DNA from: Bacillus sp. REN10
GTDB lineage: Bacteria; Bacillota; Bacilli; Bacillales; Domibacillaceae
Assembly: GCF_016820555.1 (NCBI RefSeq)
Contig: NZ_JADHDW010000004.1
Span: 1 to 64,000, forward strand
Reading direction: 5' to 3'
DNA: 64,000 nucleotides
Shown here: piece after piece, positions 26,020 through 35,305 of the stretch
Layout: each line of letters begins with the position of its first letter
How positions within the stretch are numbered: position 1 is the first letter of the stretch
Made by a program: the position numbers and the translations under genes
The notes under the pieces: generated by a model
Databases searched by the model: none
Told to the model about the DNA's origin: nothing
Seen by the model: only the letters and a program-made list of their open reading frames with translations

Positions 26020-27198
26020 ATGAATAATTTTATCGATTTAGGAATTAACGAGCGCTGGGCGAAAAAGCTTAGCGACCAAAGCGTGACAGAACCAACTTCA
26101 ATCCAGCAAGAAGCGATTCCATTTTTATTAAACGGAGAAGACGTCATTGCACAAGCCAAGACTGGTACGGGAAAAACATTTGCTTTTTTACTGCCGATTC
26201 TTGAAAAAATAGATACGGAAAAAAACTTCATTCAAGCATTAATCGTGACGCCGACGCGTGAATTGGCCCTACAAATCACGAGCGAGTTACAGCAATTAAC
26301 GAAAGAAGAAGATGTGAATGTGTTAGCGGTGTATGGCGGACAAGATGTCGAGCAACAATTGAAACGACTGAAGCAGCACATACATATTGTTGTCGGAACG
26401 CCGGGTCGCTTGTTAGATCATATTCGCCGAGGAACGATTGATTTAACAGATGTATCGACACTAATTCTTGATGAAGCGGATCAAATGCTGCATATTGGCT
26501 TCTTCGATGAAGTCGAATCGATCATTCGCGAAACGCCATTCACAAGACAAACTGCTTTGTTTTCCGCAACGATGCCAAAAGAGGTGCGGAAATTGGCCAA
26601 ACGCTATATGCGCGAGCCGCGTTCGATTCAAGTGCAAAGTAAAGAGATGACAGTGGAAAAAATTAGCCAGTATGTCATCGAAACGACCGATCGTCGAAAA
26701 CAACAGGCACTTTGTCAAACAATCGATGAAACCCAGCCGTTTTTAGGCATTATTTTTTGCCGGACAAAACGCCGAGTCAGCAAGCTTTGCGACGAATTGA
26801 AAGCGAAGGGATACAACATTGACGAATTACATGGTGACTTATCCCAAGCCAAGCGGGAGAGAGTGATGAAGCGATTCCGCGATTGTGAGCTGCATTTGCT
26901 GGCGGCGACGGATGTAGCGGCGAGAGGGCTAGATGTTGAGGGAGTGACGCACGTATTTAACTATGACATTCCACAAGATGTCGAAAGCTACATTCATCGA
27001 ATCGGACGAACCGGGCGAGCGGGGGAAGAAGGAGCGGCCTTCACCTTTGTCGCATTGAAAGACAAAGACTTATTGAATGCGCTTGAAACAGGGCTTGGTC
27101 GTAAGCTCGAGCGAAAAGAAGTCGAGGTTGGGGAGTTGCCGGTTGTTAGCAATCGGGCAAAACGTCCTTCTAGTAAAAGAAATAACCGTAGAAAATAA
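26020..27198 (+). CDS. DEAD-box ATP-dependent RNA helicase
   Basis: This 392-residue RNA helicase has the full motif set: Q motif with TEPTSIQ, motif I AKTGTGKT, Ia [28 protein letters not shown] up to [11 protein letters not shown] short basic tail ([12 protein letters not shown]) probably contacts RNA. It is shorter than CshA or DbpA and closest in size to B. subtilis YfmL, which acts in ribosome assembly and cold adaptation; that match is not certain. The start at 26020 follows AGAGGTGA. The open frame extends upstream into the coat gene but without a start signal. Confidence 0.9.
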   Translation: MNNFIDLGINERWAKKLSDQSVTEPTSIQQEAIPFLLNGEDVIAQAKTGTGKTFAFLLPILEKIDTEKNFIQALIVTPTRELALQITSELQQLTKEEDVNVLAVYGGQDVEQQLKRLKQHIHIVVGTPGRLLDHIRRGTIDLTDVSTLILDEADQMLHIGFFDEVESIIRETPFTRQTALFSATMPKEVRKLAKRYMREPRSIQVQSKEMTVEKISQYVIETTDRRKQQALCQTIDETQPFLGIIFCRTKRRVSKLCDELKAKGYNIDELHGDLSQAKRERVMKRFRDCELHLLAATDVAARGLDVEGVTHVFNYDIPQDVESYIHRIGRTGRAGEEGAAFTFVALKDKDLLNALETGLGRKLERKEVEVGELPVVSNRAKRPSSKRNNRRK

Positions 27199-27200
27199 GC

Positions 27201-27228
27201 AAAACCAGCCCGAGGGCTGGTTTTATTT
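27201..27228 (+). terminator. Terminator after the helicase gene
   Basis: AAAACCAGCCC and GGGCTGGTTTT form an 11-bp stem with a two-base loop, followed by ATTTAG. Confidence 0.8.
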
Positions 27229-27291
27229 AGTAAACTTTTTCGCTTGTAGGTGAGATTTTACATATTGCAGTCCATCTACAGCCTTCTATCA

Positions 27292-28092
27292 TTAATCATC
27301 GTATTCTTCGTCCCAGTCGTCATCGTCATACTCTTCGTCGTCATCCCAAAAATCGTCTTCGTATTGTTTGGATAGGACGCTTCCTGTTTGGGCATCAATG
27401 TAGATGTCTACCTCGCTTCTCGCTGTTCGTACTTCGACTTCATACACCCATTTTCCACGTTTATGATCTAGGTCGATTTCTACGACTTTTCCAGAGGCTT
27501 CTTTCAAAGCAATTTGTTTTGCTTGTTCACGTGTGATGCTCACTTGATCGTTTCGTGAATCGTTCCACTGATCATCATGCCAATCTTCATTATTCGTCGA
27601 TAACACTTCACCCGTTTGAGCATCGATATATACTTCATTCTCGCCATTCTTCGTTCTTACTTCCACTTCATACACCCACTGGCCACGGGCAAGATCTAAA
27701 TCAATATCTGCGACAGTGCCTTTTCTATGCTTTAAAGCAATTTGTTTCGCTTGTTCATAGGTAATTTTCACAGACGCTTTCTTATTGGAGTCAACTTTAG
27801 AAAGGATCTTGCCTGTTTGGGCATGGACATCAACTTCTCTTTCACCTTTTGTTGTTTTAATTTCAACTTCATATATCCACTCGCCATTGTTGCGTTCTAG
27901 ATCAATATCTCTTACAGTCCCTTTCACTTCTTTTAAAGCAATTTGTTTCGCTTGTTCATGTGAAATTTTTACGAATGAATTCTTTTTGCTTGCTTGTTGA
28001 TAGACAGCGTTGCTTTCGGCTGTAGCTGAATTTGCTAAGCCGCTCACTGTTAATACACCTACTAGTGCGGTTGTCCAGACTATTTTTCTCAT
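27292..28092 (-). CDS. Secreted protein with three PepSY repeats (YkoI-like)
   Basis: This 266-residue protein has an N-terminal signal peptide (residues 1-27, ending near ATAESN). Three PepSY units of about 70 residues follow. Each begins with an ITxEQAKQIALKE-type helix and ends with EVDVxAQTGKILS. The C-terminus is an extremely acidic D/E/W tail of about 25 residues. PepSY domains inhibit or sense at the cell surface. In B. subtilis, ykoI and ykoJ encode such proteins beside the ykoGH two-component system, the same arrangement as here. AAGGAGGGCG precedes the start. Confidence 0.87.
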   Translation of the reverse strand: MRKIVWTTALVGVLTVSGLANSATAESNAVYQQASKKNSFVKISHEQAKQIALKEVKGTVRDIDLERNNGEWIYEVEIKTTKGEREVDVHAQTGKILSKVDSNKKASVKITYEQAKQIALKHRKGTVADIDLDLARGQWVYEVEVRTKNGENEVYIDAQTGEVLSTNNEDWHDDQWNDSRNDQVSITREQAKQIALKEASGKVVEIDLDHKRGKWVYEVEVRTARSEVDIYIDAQTGSVLSKQYEDDFWDDDEEYDDDDWDEEYDD

Positions 28093-28179
28093 TTCTTCGC
28101 CCTCCTTTTAAACTATCTTTATCATAAACAAGGAAGGTTAAAGAAAAATAAGGAAAAGATTAAAATTTGATGAGAATGG

Positions 28180-29073
28180 TTAATCCTCATCGTCGTCATC
28201 ATCATCTGCTATCGTCGTGATGGATAAGACCTCTCCAGTGACGGAATGAACACGAACGTCGACTGTTTCATCATCATGTTCAATCAATACTTGATACACA
28301 GCTCCCTCGCTTGTTTCTAGCAGCTGAAGATAGGAAATCTCCTCTCCATCTGTACGTTTTAAAGCAATCGATTTCGCTTCTTGTTCACTAATTGTTGTAG
28401 CTGATGTTGGGAGTTGGTACGTTTGTTTGATCGTTCCGGTTGCTTCATCAATCACTACCATCGTTCTCTGTTGTTTCATTTGTTGAATTTCGATCAATAA
28501 TAGTTGTTGATGATTCTCTTCTTTACGCGTGATATTTTGTATCACTCCCGGGACTTCTAGCAATGCCAATTCTTTCGCTTGTTGCTCCGTCATCCGCTCA
28601 GGCTGCGGCTGCGGATCTGACTGAGAAAGTAGTTTTCCTGTTTGCCTATCAATTTCTATCGTAACGATTTCTTTATTAGGTGTTTGTACCTTGATCATAT
28701 ACACAGTTGGTGACGGTGCTGTGACCGCTTGTATCGTTCCAGCCACTGTCCGTTGAGCAATTTGTTTCGCTTCTTCCTCTGTGATGGCTAATGATTGTTC
28801 TGTTAATTCCACCACTGTTCCTTCATAAGCGTCGACTGTTACTTGATAGATGCCTTTCTCATTAATTAGCTCCACTAAATAAACGGATTTTTTATCGCCT
28901 TGTTTCAATTGAATCGATTCAATCGTTCCAGGGTATTGCTTCGTGATCGTCTTCTTAATTTCACTGTCAGCTAAAAGGTCCGGTTTGAGTTTAGCCATCA
29001 TTGGTTGAACACTAGCTATTAGAATGAGTAAGATCAAACTACTTGATATAATCAGGATTGATTTCCGCTTCAT
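28180..29073 (-). CDS. Membrane-anchored PepSY protein (YkoJ-like)
   Basis: This roughly 297-residue protein has one N-terminal hydrophobic segment (SILIISSSLILLILIASV) that should anchor or export it. About four PepSY-like units follow, with recurring EEAKQIA, QAKELAL and EAKSIAL helices. It ends in a run of aspartates (DDDDDED). The start at the methionine at 29073 is preferred because GGAGG lies 5 nt upstream. It follows the histidine kinase gene by a few bases on the same strand, suggesting that the kinase system and its extracytoplasmic partner are made together. Confidence 0.82.
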   Translation of the reverse strand: MKRKSILIISSSLILLILIASVQPMMAKLKPDLLADSEIKKTITKQYPGTIESIQLKQGDKKSVYLVELINEKGIYQVTVDAYEGTVVELTEQSLAITEEEAKQIAQRTVAGTIQAVTAPSPTVYMIKVQTPNKEIVTIEIDRQTGKLLSQSDPQPQPERMTEQQAKELALLEVPGVIQNITRKEENHQQLLLIEIQQMKQQRTMVVIDEATGTIKQTYQLPTSATTISEQEAKSIALKRTDGEEISYLQLLETSEGAVYQVLIEHDDETVDVRVHSVTGEVLSITTIADDDDDDED

Positions 29074-29085
29074 CATGACCTCCAT

Positions 29086-30450
29086 TTACCCTTGGTTATG
29101 AGAAGGGATAAACACGGTCATTCGTGTCCATTGTCCTTCTTCACTTTCCACTTGAATCTGTCCGTCTAGTGCATCGACCATCTTTCTAGCAATCGATAGC
29201 CCAAGTCCTGTGCCACCTGTATCTCGATTTCGTGCTTTATCTACCCGAAAGAAACGATCAAATACATGATCTAGATCCGCTTTAGGGATGCCCATCCCAT
29301 AATCCATTACGGACAAAAAGATGCCGTCTACTTGCTGATCCACCGTCAATTCAATGGATTTCGTGCTGTATTTAATGGCATTGTCTAATAAAATAACAAG
29401 AATTTGCTTTAGTTTTTGTTCGTCTGTAGTGATGGGAATGGTCTCGCTCGTTGTTTGCACCTGAATCGGGCGATGATAAGCCTTTTCTAACTGTTCAGCA
29501 GTCGACCGACAAAGGGAAACTGCATCGATATCTTTCATTTCCACTTTCCATTCAGCTTGATTATTAGCCAGCATTAACATTTGATTCGTCATTTGTTTCA
29601 TCCGAACGGCTTCTGAATAAATAGCTTCCACGGCTTCTTCAAGGATTTCCGGCTTCATCGTCCCCCAACGCTTGAGCAATTTAGCATAGCTTTCAATAAT
29701 CGTTAAGGGAGTTTTTAACTCATGAGAGGCATCCGATACGAATTGTTGTTGCTTTTCAAAGTTTTGTTGGAGTAAATCCATCATTTTATTAAATGTGTTA
29801 CCCATTTTATACAGTTCATCTTGTGAACGTTTTTCTAATGGGATTTTCTTGAAGATGCCTCGCGTTGCAATATCTTCCATCGTTTGAATGAGAGAATTAA
29901 CAGGGCGCAAAATGAAATTACTTAATAATCGGCCGGCAATAAACGTTGGGATTAAGACGACGAGTGAAGCGATCACTAATACATTTTTCAACAATGCTAA
30001 ATTTTTTTGTGGTTCTTCTAGACTTTCAGTTACTTCTAATAAGGCGACTTTTCCATCCGACCAGATAATGGGCACGCGAACGAAGACATAAGCAATGCCT
30101 TTGTTTTCATAAATTCCATTTGTTGAACGGTGATCAAAGTGTGTATCTTTTACAGGGATAGGCTGTTGACTATCTACTTCTTGTCGAATAATGACTTTGG
30201 ATTGTTGGTTAATGACACGAATCATTCCATTGGCAGGTAGAGATGGTTGTAATAACGTAGCTGGGTCAATCGTTTCGGCCCCTTCTTGGTTTAGACCTTC
30301 CATAATATGAACAGCCTCCCGTTTTAAACGGTCAAGCTCTCCTTGTTTAGTTACTTGATCAAATACAAAGTAAATAGATCCATTAATGATGATCAAGATT
30401 GTTAATAAAGCGATCGTCGTTAAAAGTTGGATTCTATGCTTAATTTTCAC
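29086..30450 (-). CDS. Sensor histidine kinase (YkoH-like)
   Basis: This 454-residue membrane kinase has two transmembrane segments (about residues 9-29 and 155-175) around an extracytoplasmic sensor. HAMP follows, then HisKA with the phospho-acceptor in VSDASHELKTPLTII (about residue 243). The HATPase domain has N (LDNAIKYS), G1 (DYGMGIP) and G2 (GGTGLGLSI) boxes. It pairs with the OmpR-type regulator encoded 4 bp upstream in the same transcript. The linked PepSY proteins suggest an envelope signal, as proposed for B. subtilis YkoGH; the actual signal is unknown. Confidence 0.9.
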   Translation of the reverse strand: MKIKHRIQLLTTIALLTILIIINGSIYFVFDQVTKQGELDRLKREAVHIMEGLNQEGAETIDPATLLQPSLPANGMIRVINQQSKVIIRQEVDSQQPIPVKDTHFDHRSTNGIYENKGIAYVFVRVPIIWSDGKVALLEVTESLEEPQKNLALLKNVLVIASLVVLIPTFIAGRLLSNFILRPVNSLIQTMEDIATRGIFKKIPLEKRSQDELYKMGNTFNKMMDLLQQNFEKQQQFVSDASHELKTPLTIIESYAKLLKRWGTMKPEILEEAVEAIYSEAVRMKQMTNQMLMLANNQAEWKVEMKDIDAVSLCRSTAEQLEKAYHRPIQVQTTSETIPITTDEQKLKQILVILLDNAIKYSTKSIELTVDQQVDGIFLSVMDYGMGIPKADLDHVFDRFFRVDKARNRDTGGTGLGLSIARKMVDALDGQIQVESEEGQWTRMTVFIPSHNQG

Positions 30451-30454
30451 TTTT

Positions 30455-31138
30455 TTACTCCTTTAACATGTAACCAACGCCTCGAACGGTATGCAAAAGT
30501 GGTTTACTGAAGCCATGATCCATCTTCTTTCGCAAATAACGAATATAGACATCGACCACATTGGTATCCCCATAATAGTCGAACCCCCACACATCATTTA
30601 AAATTTGTTCGCGATTGAGTACTTGTTGTGGATGTTGAGCTAGAAATAATAACAGGTCAAATTCACGAGGCGTTAGTTCAATCGTCTGTCCTCCTCTTGT
30701 CACTTCTCTCGCTTTTTCATCAATCCGTAAATCACTGATTTGAATGTCTAGCTGTTTCTCTTGGTAAAGTAAGCTAGTCATACGCAAACACGCTCGAATG
30801 CGAGCTAACAGTTCTTCAATTTGGAAGGGTTTTGTCATATAATCATTGGCTCCGTGATCGAGCCCGTTGACCTTGTCAATGACAGAATCACGGGCAGTTA
30901 GTAAGATAACAGGAACAATAGAGTCGTTTGAACGGATGCGCCGCAATACTTCCATGCCGCTTAAGCCAGGAAGCATGACATCAAGTAAAATCAAATCCCA
31001 TTGACCTTTATGAAATTTGTCCAAAGCCTCTGTACCTGTTGAAGCGGTTTCCGTTTCATAGCCTTCGTAAGTCAGTTCCAACTGTATGACGCGCGCAATT
31101 TTTTCTTCATCTTCGACAATTAAAATTTTATGTGACAT
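30455..31138 (-). CDS. OmpR-family response regulator (YkoG-like)
   Basis: This 227-residue protein has a receiver domain (phospho-acceptor D in LLDVMLPGLSG, about residue 53; conserved lysine in TKPF) and a C-terminal winged helix with LTPREFDLLLFLA and VRGVGYML. It is the first gene of the minus-strand kinase/PepSY transcript, behind GAGAGGTAA. Its targets probably include the PepSY genes downstream, by analogy with ykoGH. Confidence 0.92.
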   Translation of the reverse strand: MSHKILIVEDEEKIARVIQLELTYEGYETETASTGTEALDKFHKGQWDLILLDVMLPGLSGMEVLRRIRSNDSIVPVILLTARDSVIDKVNGLDHGANDYMTKPFQIEELLARIRACLRMTSLLYQEKQLDIQISDLRIDEKAREVTRGGQTIELTPREFDLLLFLAQHPQQVLNREQILNDVWGFDYYGDTNVVDVYIRYLRKKMDHGFSKPLLHTVRGVGYMLKE

Positions 31139-31236
31139 GATTTACCTCTCAGTGGGTGACTATTTTACTATTAATTTTAGCAGAGATTATATGCATCTTA
31201 AAGAATAAGGACATATAGGCTATCAACTACGATGGG

Positions 31237-31273
31237 AATGGGGGTCGGAAGCAATGAACTTCCGACCCCCATT
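31237..31273. other. Perfect 15-bp dyad
   Basis: AATGGGGGTCGGAAG (31237-31251) is perfectly repeated in inverse at 31259-31273 around a 7-nt loop. It directly follows the MMPL stop codon (minus strand). There is no T-tract on either side, so a simple intrinsic terminator is unlikely, although 3'-end stabilisation is possible. Confidence 0.6.
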
Positions 31274-31277
31274 CGTC

Positions 31278-33425
31278 TTACAAGCTTTTCTCTTTTCTCT
31301 TCCCACCAAACGGATACCACCAGTTCCAATCACCCAACAGCTTCATCAAACTTGGCACGAGCAGCAAGCGGATGATCGTGGCATCAATGGCAATCGCAAT
31401 GGCAATGCCGACGCCGATTTGTTTAACAGGGGTCACACCGGTGAAGGCAAAGGCGCCGGTGATGACGATCATAATGAGGGCAGCGGCAGTAATGACTTTG
31501 CTTGTATTCGCTAGCCCTTCGACGGTCGATGCGGTGTTGTCGCCTGTTTTTAAATAAAACTCACGAATGCGTGAAATTAAAAACACTTCGTAATCCATGC
31601 TTAAGCCAAACACCAGGCTGAACACAAGCACAGGTAACACTAAGGCAATGTCCATTTCGGGTAATCCGAAGTGACCTTCTTGGAAGATCCAGACGAGAAT
31701 GCCGAATGTGGATGTTAAACCAACGACATTCATAATAATCGCTTTGAGCGGAATGATGATCGAACGGAAAGCGAGCATTAAAATGATAAACGTTGAGATT
31801 AAAATGATCGCGACCGCGAGTCCGATTTTATCGTAAATCTCGTCGTAAATTTCTTGGTTAAACTTCGGCTGGCCACCAAATTGGATATCAACTGGCCACT
31901 CTTTTTCACTCCAAGTGCGGGCGAGTGTTTGTGCTTTTTTGGAGCTTGCCTCGACACTTAAGTGAATCGGGATCAGCAATTTCTTTCCTTGCACAAATGG
32001 TTCAATCGCAGGTTCGAGCTGTTTCCGCATGGGCGGTTGGTCTAGTGCTGCCGCTAGTTGTGCAGGATCATCGATTTGGCTTGCGGCAAATAATGTATCG
32101 ATCGTCGTTACTTCTTTTTCGCTGCTGAGCGTGTCTTGCAGCTGTTTCATCTCTTCTAATCCCGCTTCATTGAGCCAACCATCTGGCCGCTCGGCTATCG
32201 CATAAATGGTACTTTTATTTTCCTTCATAAATGTTTCTTCAATTTTTTCATAAGCAATGCGCGATTCAAAATGCTTTGGCAATGAATCCGTTGTCGGAAT
32301 CGCTAATTGCATATCCCGAACAGGAAGCATACCGATGACTAAAATCGTGATCGCGGCAAGGGTAATCAACACCGGGCGCTTCATAACAGCTCCGGCAAAT
32401 GTACGCCAACGCGCCTGAGTGTCGCGGTCGGTGCGAACGATACGCCATTTATGAATGCGATCGCCAAGCACATATAGCATCGCCGGAAGCAATGTTAATG
32501 ATCCGAGCACCGCAATCGCGATGACCACCATGCCCCCAATGGCGACATTGGCGAAGATATCCACTTCAATGACAAGCATCGCGCCAAGCCCAATAAACAC
32601 ACAAACCGCAGAGAAAATAATCGAGCGACCCGCTGTTTGAATCGTCGTAATAATCGCTTCTGTTTTTGTTTGTTTCTTGAGCTCTTCTTTGTAGCGATTA
32701 ATGAATAATAGCGAAAAATCAATCGAAAGCGCCAGCCCAATCATCGGCGTAATATTTAAAATGAAAATCGATAAGTTAACGTCTTTTCCGATAAATGTTA
32801 ACAAGCCGAAACTAATAATAATCGTAATGGCCCCGACAACGAGCGGCAAAATCGAAGCCATAACGGTTCCAAAGGCAAATAATAAGACAACTAAAGCGAC
32901 AGGAAGCCCAATTAATTCAGCTCGCTTTAAATCATCTTGACTCGCTTGGTTAATATCTTTGGACAGAACAGGCGAGCCAGTGACGGATACGCCCGCTTCA
33001 TCCTTAATTACCTTTCTTACCTTTTGAATTTCATCTGACATATCCTCTAGCTTTTCATCAAATTGGAGAACGGCATAGGCCTTATCCGATTTCATTAAAG
33101 CAGGGTCTTTCAGCGGTGACTGAATCTTCGTTGTAGTTGTTTGTTCATCCAGAGCACTTAGCGTATCCTTGATTTTCGTTTGAAATTCAGTATCTGAGTT
33201 GTTCGTTTGTTTTTCGAATAAAATCAGTAAAGTAGACTCTGGAAACTCGAATGTTTTATTCAATTCTTTTTGAACTTGTTCAAACTCTCCATCTTTCCGA
33301 AACCCATCACCTTCAAGCAAAGAAGGCAGCTGAATGGCGAAATAACCCATCACTATGAAAAAAATAAGCCATAGCGCGAGCAGCCATTTATGGGAACGAA
33401 CGAGGAGGGAAGCAATGTTGTTCAT
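31278..33425 (-). CDS. MMPL/RND-family exporter (YdfJ-like)
   Basis: This roughly 715-residue membrane protein has about 12 transmembrane helices in two halves, each with one large extracytoplasmic loop, as in the MMPL family (B. subtilis YdfJ has a similar length). The conserved LSIDFSLLFINRYKEE and LSMDYEVFLISRIREFY segments after the central helices are diagnostic. It should export lipids or hydrophobic compounds by proton motive force. The start is set at 33425 behind CGGAGGA; an upstream methionine adds a basic leader without a binding site. It is divergent from a MarR gene. Confidence 0.88.
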   Translation of the reverse strand: MNNIASLLVRSHKWLLALWLIFFIVMGYFAIQLPSLLEGDGFRKDGEFEQVQKELNKTFEFPESTLLILFEKQTNNSDTEFQTKIKDTLSALDEQTTTTKIQSPLKDPALMKSDKAYAVLQFDEKLEDMSDEIQKVRKVIKDEAGVSVTGSPVLSKDINQASQDDLKRAELIGLPVALVVLLFAFGTVMASILPLVVGAITIIISFGLLTFIGKDVNLSIFILNITPMIGLALSIDFSLLFINRYKEELKKQTKTEAIITTIQTAGRSIIFSAVCVFIGLGAMLVIEVDIFANVAIGGMVVIAIAVLGSLTLLPAMLYVLGDRIHKWRIVRTDRDTQARWRTFAGAVMKRPVLITLAAITILVIGMLPVRDMQLAIPTTDSLPKHFESRIAYEKIEETFMKENKSTIYAIAERPDGWLNEAGLEEMKQLQDTLSSEKEVTTIDTLFAASQIDDPAQLAAALDQPPMRKQLEPAIEPFVQGKKLLIPIHLSVEASSKKAQTLARTWSEKEWPVDIQFGGQPKFNQEIYDEIYDKIGLAVAIILISTFIILMLAFRSIIIPLKAIIMNVVGLTSTFGILVWIFQEGHFGLPEMDIALVLPVLVFSLVFGLSMDYEVFLISRIREFYLKTGDNTASTVEGLANTSKVITAAALIMIVITGAFAFTGVTPVKQIGVGIAIAIAIDATIIRLLLVPSLMKLLGDWNWWYPFGGKRKEKSL

Positions 33426-33555
33426 TATGATGTTCCTCCGATCTTTTTTGTATTGGCGTTGTTTCTTCGATGTTCTCGCTTTTCTTCTAATCATACGATA
33501 CCGATGTTTGTTTGGAAAATGGTAAGTATTGATTTTTTGTGTTATCTGTTGACAT

Positions 33556-33570
33556 TGATAATTGTTATCA
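33556..33570. promoter_or_regulatory. Fur box
   Basis: TGATAATTGTTATCA is a perfect dyad and matches the 7-1-7 Fur motif TGATAATnATTATCA at 14 of 15 positions. It lies between the divergent MMPL and MarR genes. Confidence 0.7.
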
Positions 33571-33684
33571 TTTAAAATGTATCTTGAGAATGAATTTCAT
33601 TTGTGCCGAGGAGGGAGAATTCGTTGTTCGGGTCGTTAGGTCATTGAAATAGGGTTTGGTCCTTTTCTATTGTTTTCTTACAAG

Positions 33685-33704
33685 ATACTTGCATAAACAA
33701 GTAT
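33685..33704. promoter_or_regulatory. Palindrome ATACTTG-N6-CAAGTAT, copy 1
   Basis: This perfect 7-bp dyad with a 6-bp spacer lies 45 bp before the MarR start. The same palindrome with the same spacing recurs at 34236-34255, in front of the importer operon. Confidence 0.7.
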
Positions 33705-33748
33705 ATGTTTGTACAATGTGAGACGGATAGCTGTTAAAGGAGAAAGCA

Positions 33749-34192
33749 ATGATGGAGAAGAAAGAGTATCGGTTAGAGGATTCTCTTGGTTATAAGCTTT
33801 TTCAAGCATCTCGCTTAATGACAAATAGGCTGAACCGTCATTTTAAAGAGAATGGGTTTTCGTTAACTCATGAACAATGGCAAATTTTGAGCCGGTTATA
33901 TGAGAAGGACGGGCAAACGCAACATGCATTGGCTATATTGAATGAAAGAGACGAGCCGAGCGTGTCGCGCCTGATTGATAATTTGATCAAGCGTAACTTG
34001 GTTGAACGTAGAGCCCACCCGAACGATCGCCGCGTCAATTTAATTTATTTAACGGAGCATGGACAGCAAATGAAAGAAAGCTATACCATGCTGGCTGAGC
34101 AAACGATTGCTGAGGCTTCCTGTGGAGTCGATGACAAAGAGTTTGCGATTTGTTTAAAGGTGCTCGATCAAGTAAGAGCCAACTTAAAGTAA
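33749..34192 (+). CDS. MarR family transcriptional regulator
   Basis: This 147-residue MarR protein has a dimer helix, a recognition region (HALAILNERDEPSVSRLIDNLIKRNLV, about residues 58-84) and a wing (RRAHPNDRRVNLIYLTEHG). AAAGGAGAAAG precedes the start. It is flanked on both sides by the ATACTTG-N6-CAAGTAT palindrome, which suggests autoregulation and control of the importer genes downstream. The divergent MMPL exporter may also belong to its regulon. It has no cysteine placed as in OhrR. Confidence 0.88.
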   Translation: MMEKKEYRLEDSLGYKLFQASRLMTNRLNRHFKENGFSLTHEQWQILSRLYEKDGQTQHALAILNERDEPSVSRLIDNLIKRNLVERRAHPNDRRVNLIYLTEHGQQMKESYTMLAEQTIAEASCGVDDKEFAICLKVLDQVRANLK

Positions 34193-34235
34193 TTTTTAAA
34201 AAAGAGGAAAAAAGCTGACTGATTTTTCTAAGTAA

Positions 34236-34255
34236 ATACTTGTTGTGACAAGTAT
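34236..34255. promoter_or_regulatory. Palindrome ATACTTG-N6-CAAGTAT, copy 2
   Basis: The dyad is identical in arms and spacing to the one at 33685 but has a different spacer (TTGTGA), which points to selection on the arms. It lies about 100 bp before yclN. Confidence 0.7.
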
Positions 34256-34288
34256 TGTCATAAGAAGAATTATTTTTTTATCCATTAT

Positions 34289-34303
34289 TGATAATGAATA
34301 TCA
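34289..34303. promoter_or_regulatory. Fur box
   Basis: TGATAATGAATATCA matches the 7-1-7 Fur motif at 14 of 15 positions. It lies about 50 bp upstream of the yclN start, as expected for an iron-repressed siderophore importer. Confidence 0.75.
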
Positions 34304-34354
34304 TTTTCTGCTTTGAACAGTAAAAATCTCTGTAGGAGAGTCGCTACGATTGTT

Positions 34355-35305
34355 ATGAAAAAAAGATATTTAATCATCGTGTTACTTGTATTATCGATTG
34401 CTTCATTGTTTGTGGGAGTTACACACATTTCTCCATTGGATTTATTCAACTTCTCGAATGAACAATCGCTTATTTTTTGGAAAAGCCGGATTCCCCGACT
34501 CATTAGTATTATTATCGCTGGAACGAGCTTAAGTATTGCCGGGTTAATTATGCAGCAATTGAGCCGTAATAAATTTGTTTCACCGACGACAGCCGGAACG
34601 ATGGACTCTGCGAAACTAGGAATCTTAGTTTCTATGATCATCTTTACATCCGCTACGATGTTAGAAAAAATGATCATTGCTTTTATTTTTGCGATGGCTG
34701 GTACGTTTCTATTTATGAAAATACTAGACAAAATCAAAATGAAGGATGCCATTTTTATCCCGCTCGTCGGGTTAATGTTCGGGAATATTTTAGGTTCGAT
34801 GACGACGTTTTTCGCCTACAAGTATGGCTTGATTCAAAATATTGCTGCTTGGCTACAAGGTGATTTTTCGATGGTAACTTCCGGTCGGTATGAGTTGTTG
34901 TACATCAGTATTCCGATGCTAATGATTGCTTATTTCTATGCCGATAAGTTCAATCTTGCAGGAATGGGTGAAGACTTTGCTGTTAATCTTGGGCTCAATT
35001 ATAAGCAGGTTGTGAATATCGGTCTGACGATTGTTGCCTTATCAACGACTTTAGTTGTGTTAACAGTTGGGGTTATTCCATTTTTAGGATTAATTATTCC
35101 GAATATCGTCTCGATTTATCAAGGGGATCATCTGAAGAAAAGCTTAGCCCATACGGCATTGCTTGGTGCTGTGTTCGTTCTATTTTGCGATATTCTCGGC
35201 CGTATGATTGTTTACCCATACGAGGTTCCGATCGGGTTGACAGTTGGTGTAATCGGTAGCGGTATCTTTATTTACATGCTGATGAGGAGAAAAGCTTATG
35301 AATGA
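34355..35305 (+). CDS. yclN: Petrobactin ABC importer permease YclN
   Basis: This 316-residue FecCD-family permease has about nine membrane helices. It matches what I know of B. subtilis YclN across its length, for example the SRNKFVSPTTAGTMDSAKLGILVS and LGLIIPNIVSIYQGDHLKKS segments. It imports ferric petrobactin-type siderophore together with YclO, YclP and YclQ. The start is uncertain. The ATG at 34355 gives the YclN-like N-terminus but its nearest binding site (TAGGAG) is 16 nt away, and the frame is open upstream to 34313. It overlaps yclO by 8 nt. Confidence 0.9.
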   Translation: MKKRYLIIVLLVLSIASLFVGVTHISPLDLFNFSNEQSLIFWKSRIPRLISIIIAGTSLSIAGLIMQQLSRNKFVSPTTAGTMDSAKLGILVSMIIFTSATMLEKMIIAFIFAMAGTFLFMKILDKIKMKDAIFIPLVGLMFGNILGSMTTFFAYKYGLIQNIAAWLQGDFSMVTSGRYELLYISIPMLMIAYFYADKFNLAGMGEDFAVNLGLNYKQVVNIGLTIVALSTTLVVLTVGVIPFLGLIIPNIVSIYQGDHLKKSLAHTALLGAVFVLFCDILGRMIVYPYEVPIGLTVGVIGSGIFIYMLMRRKAYE

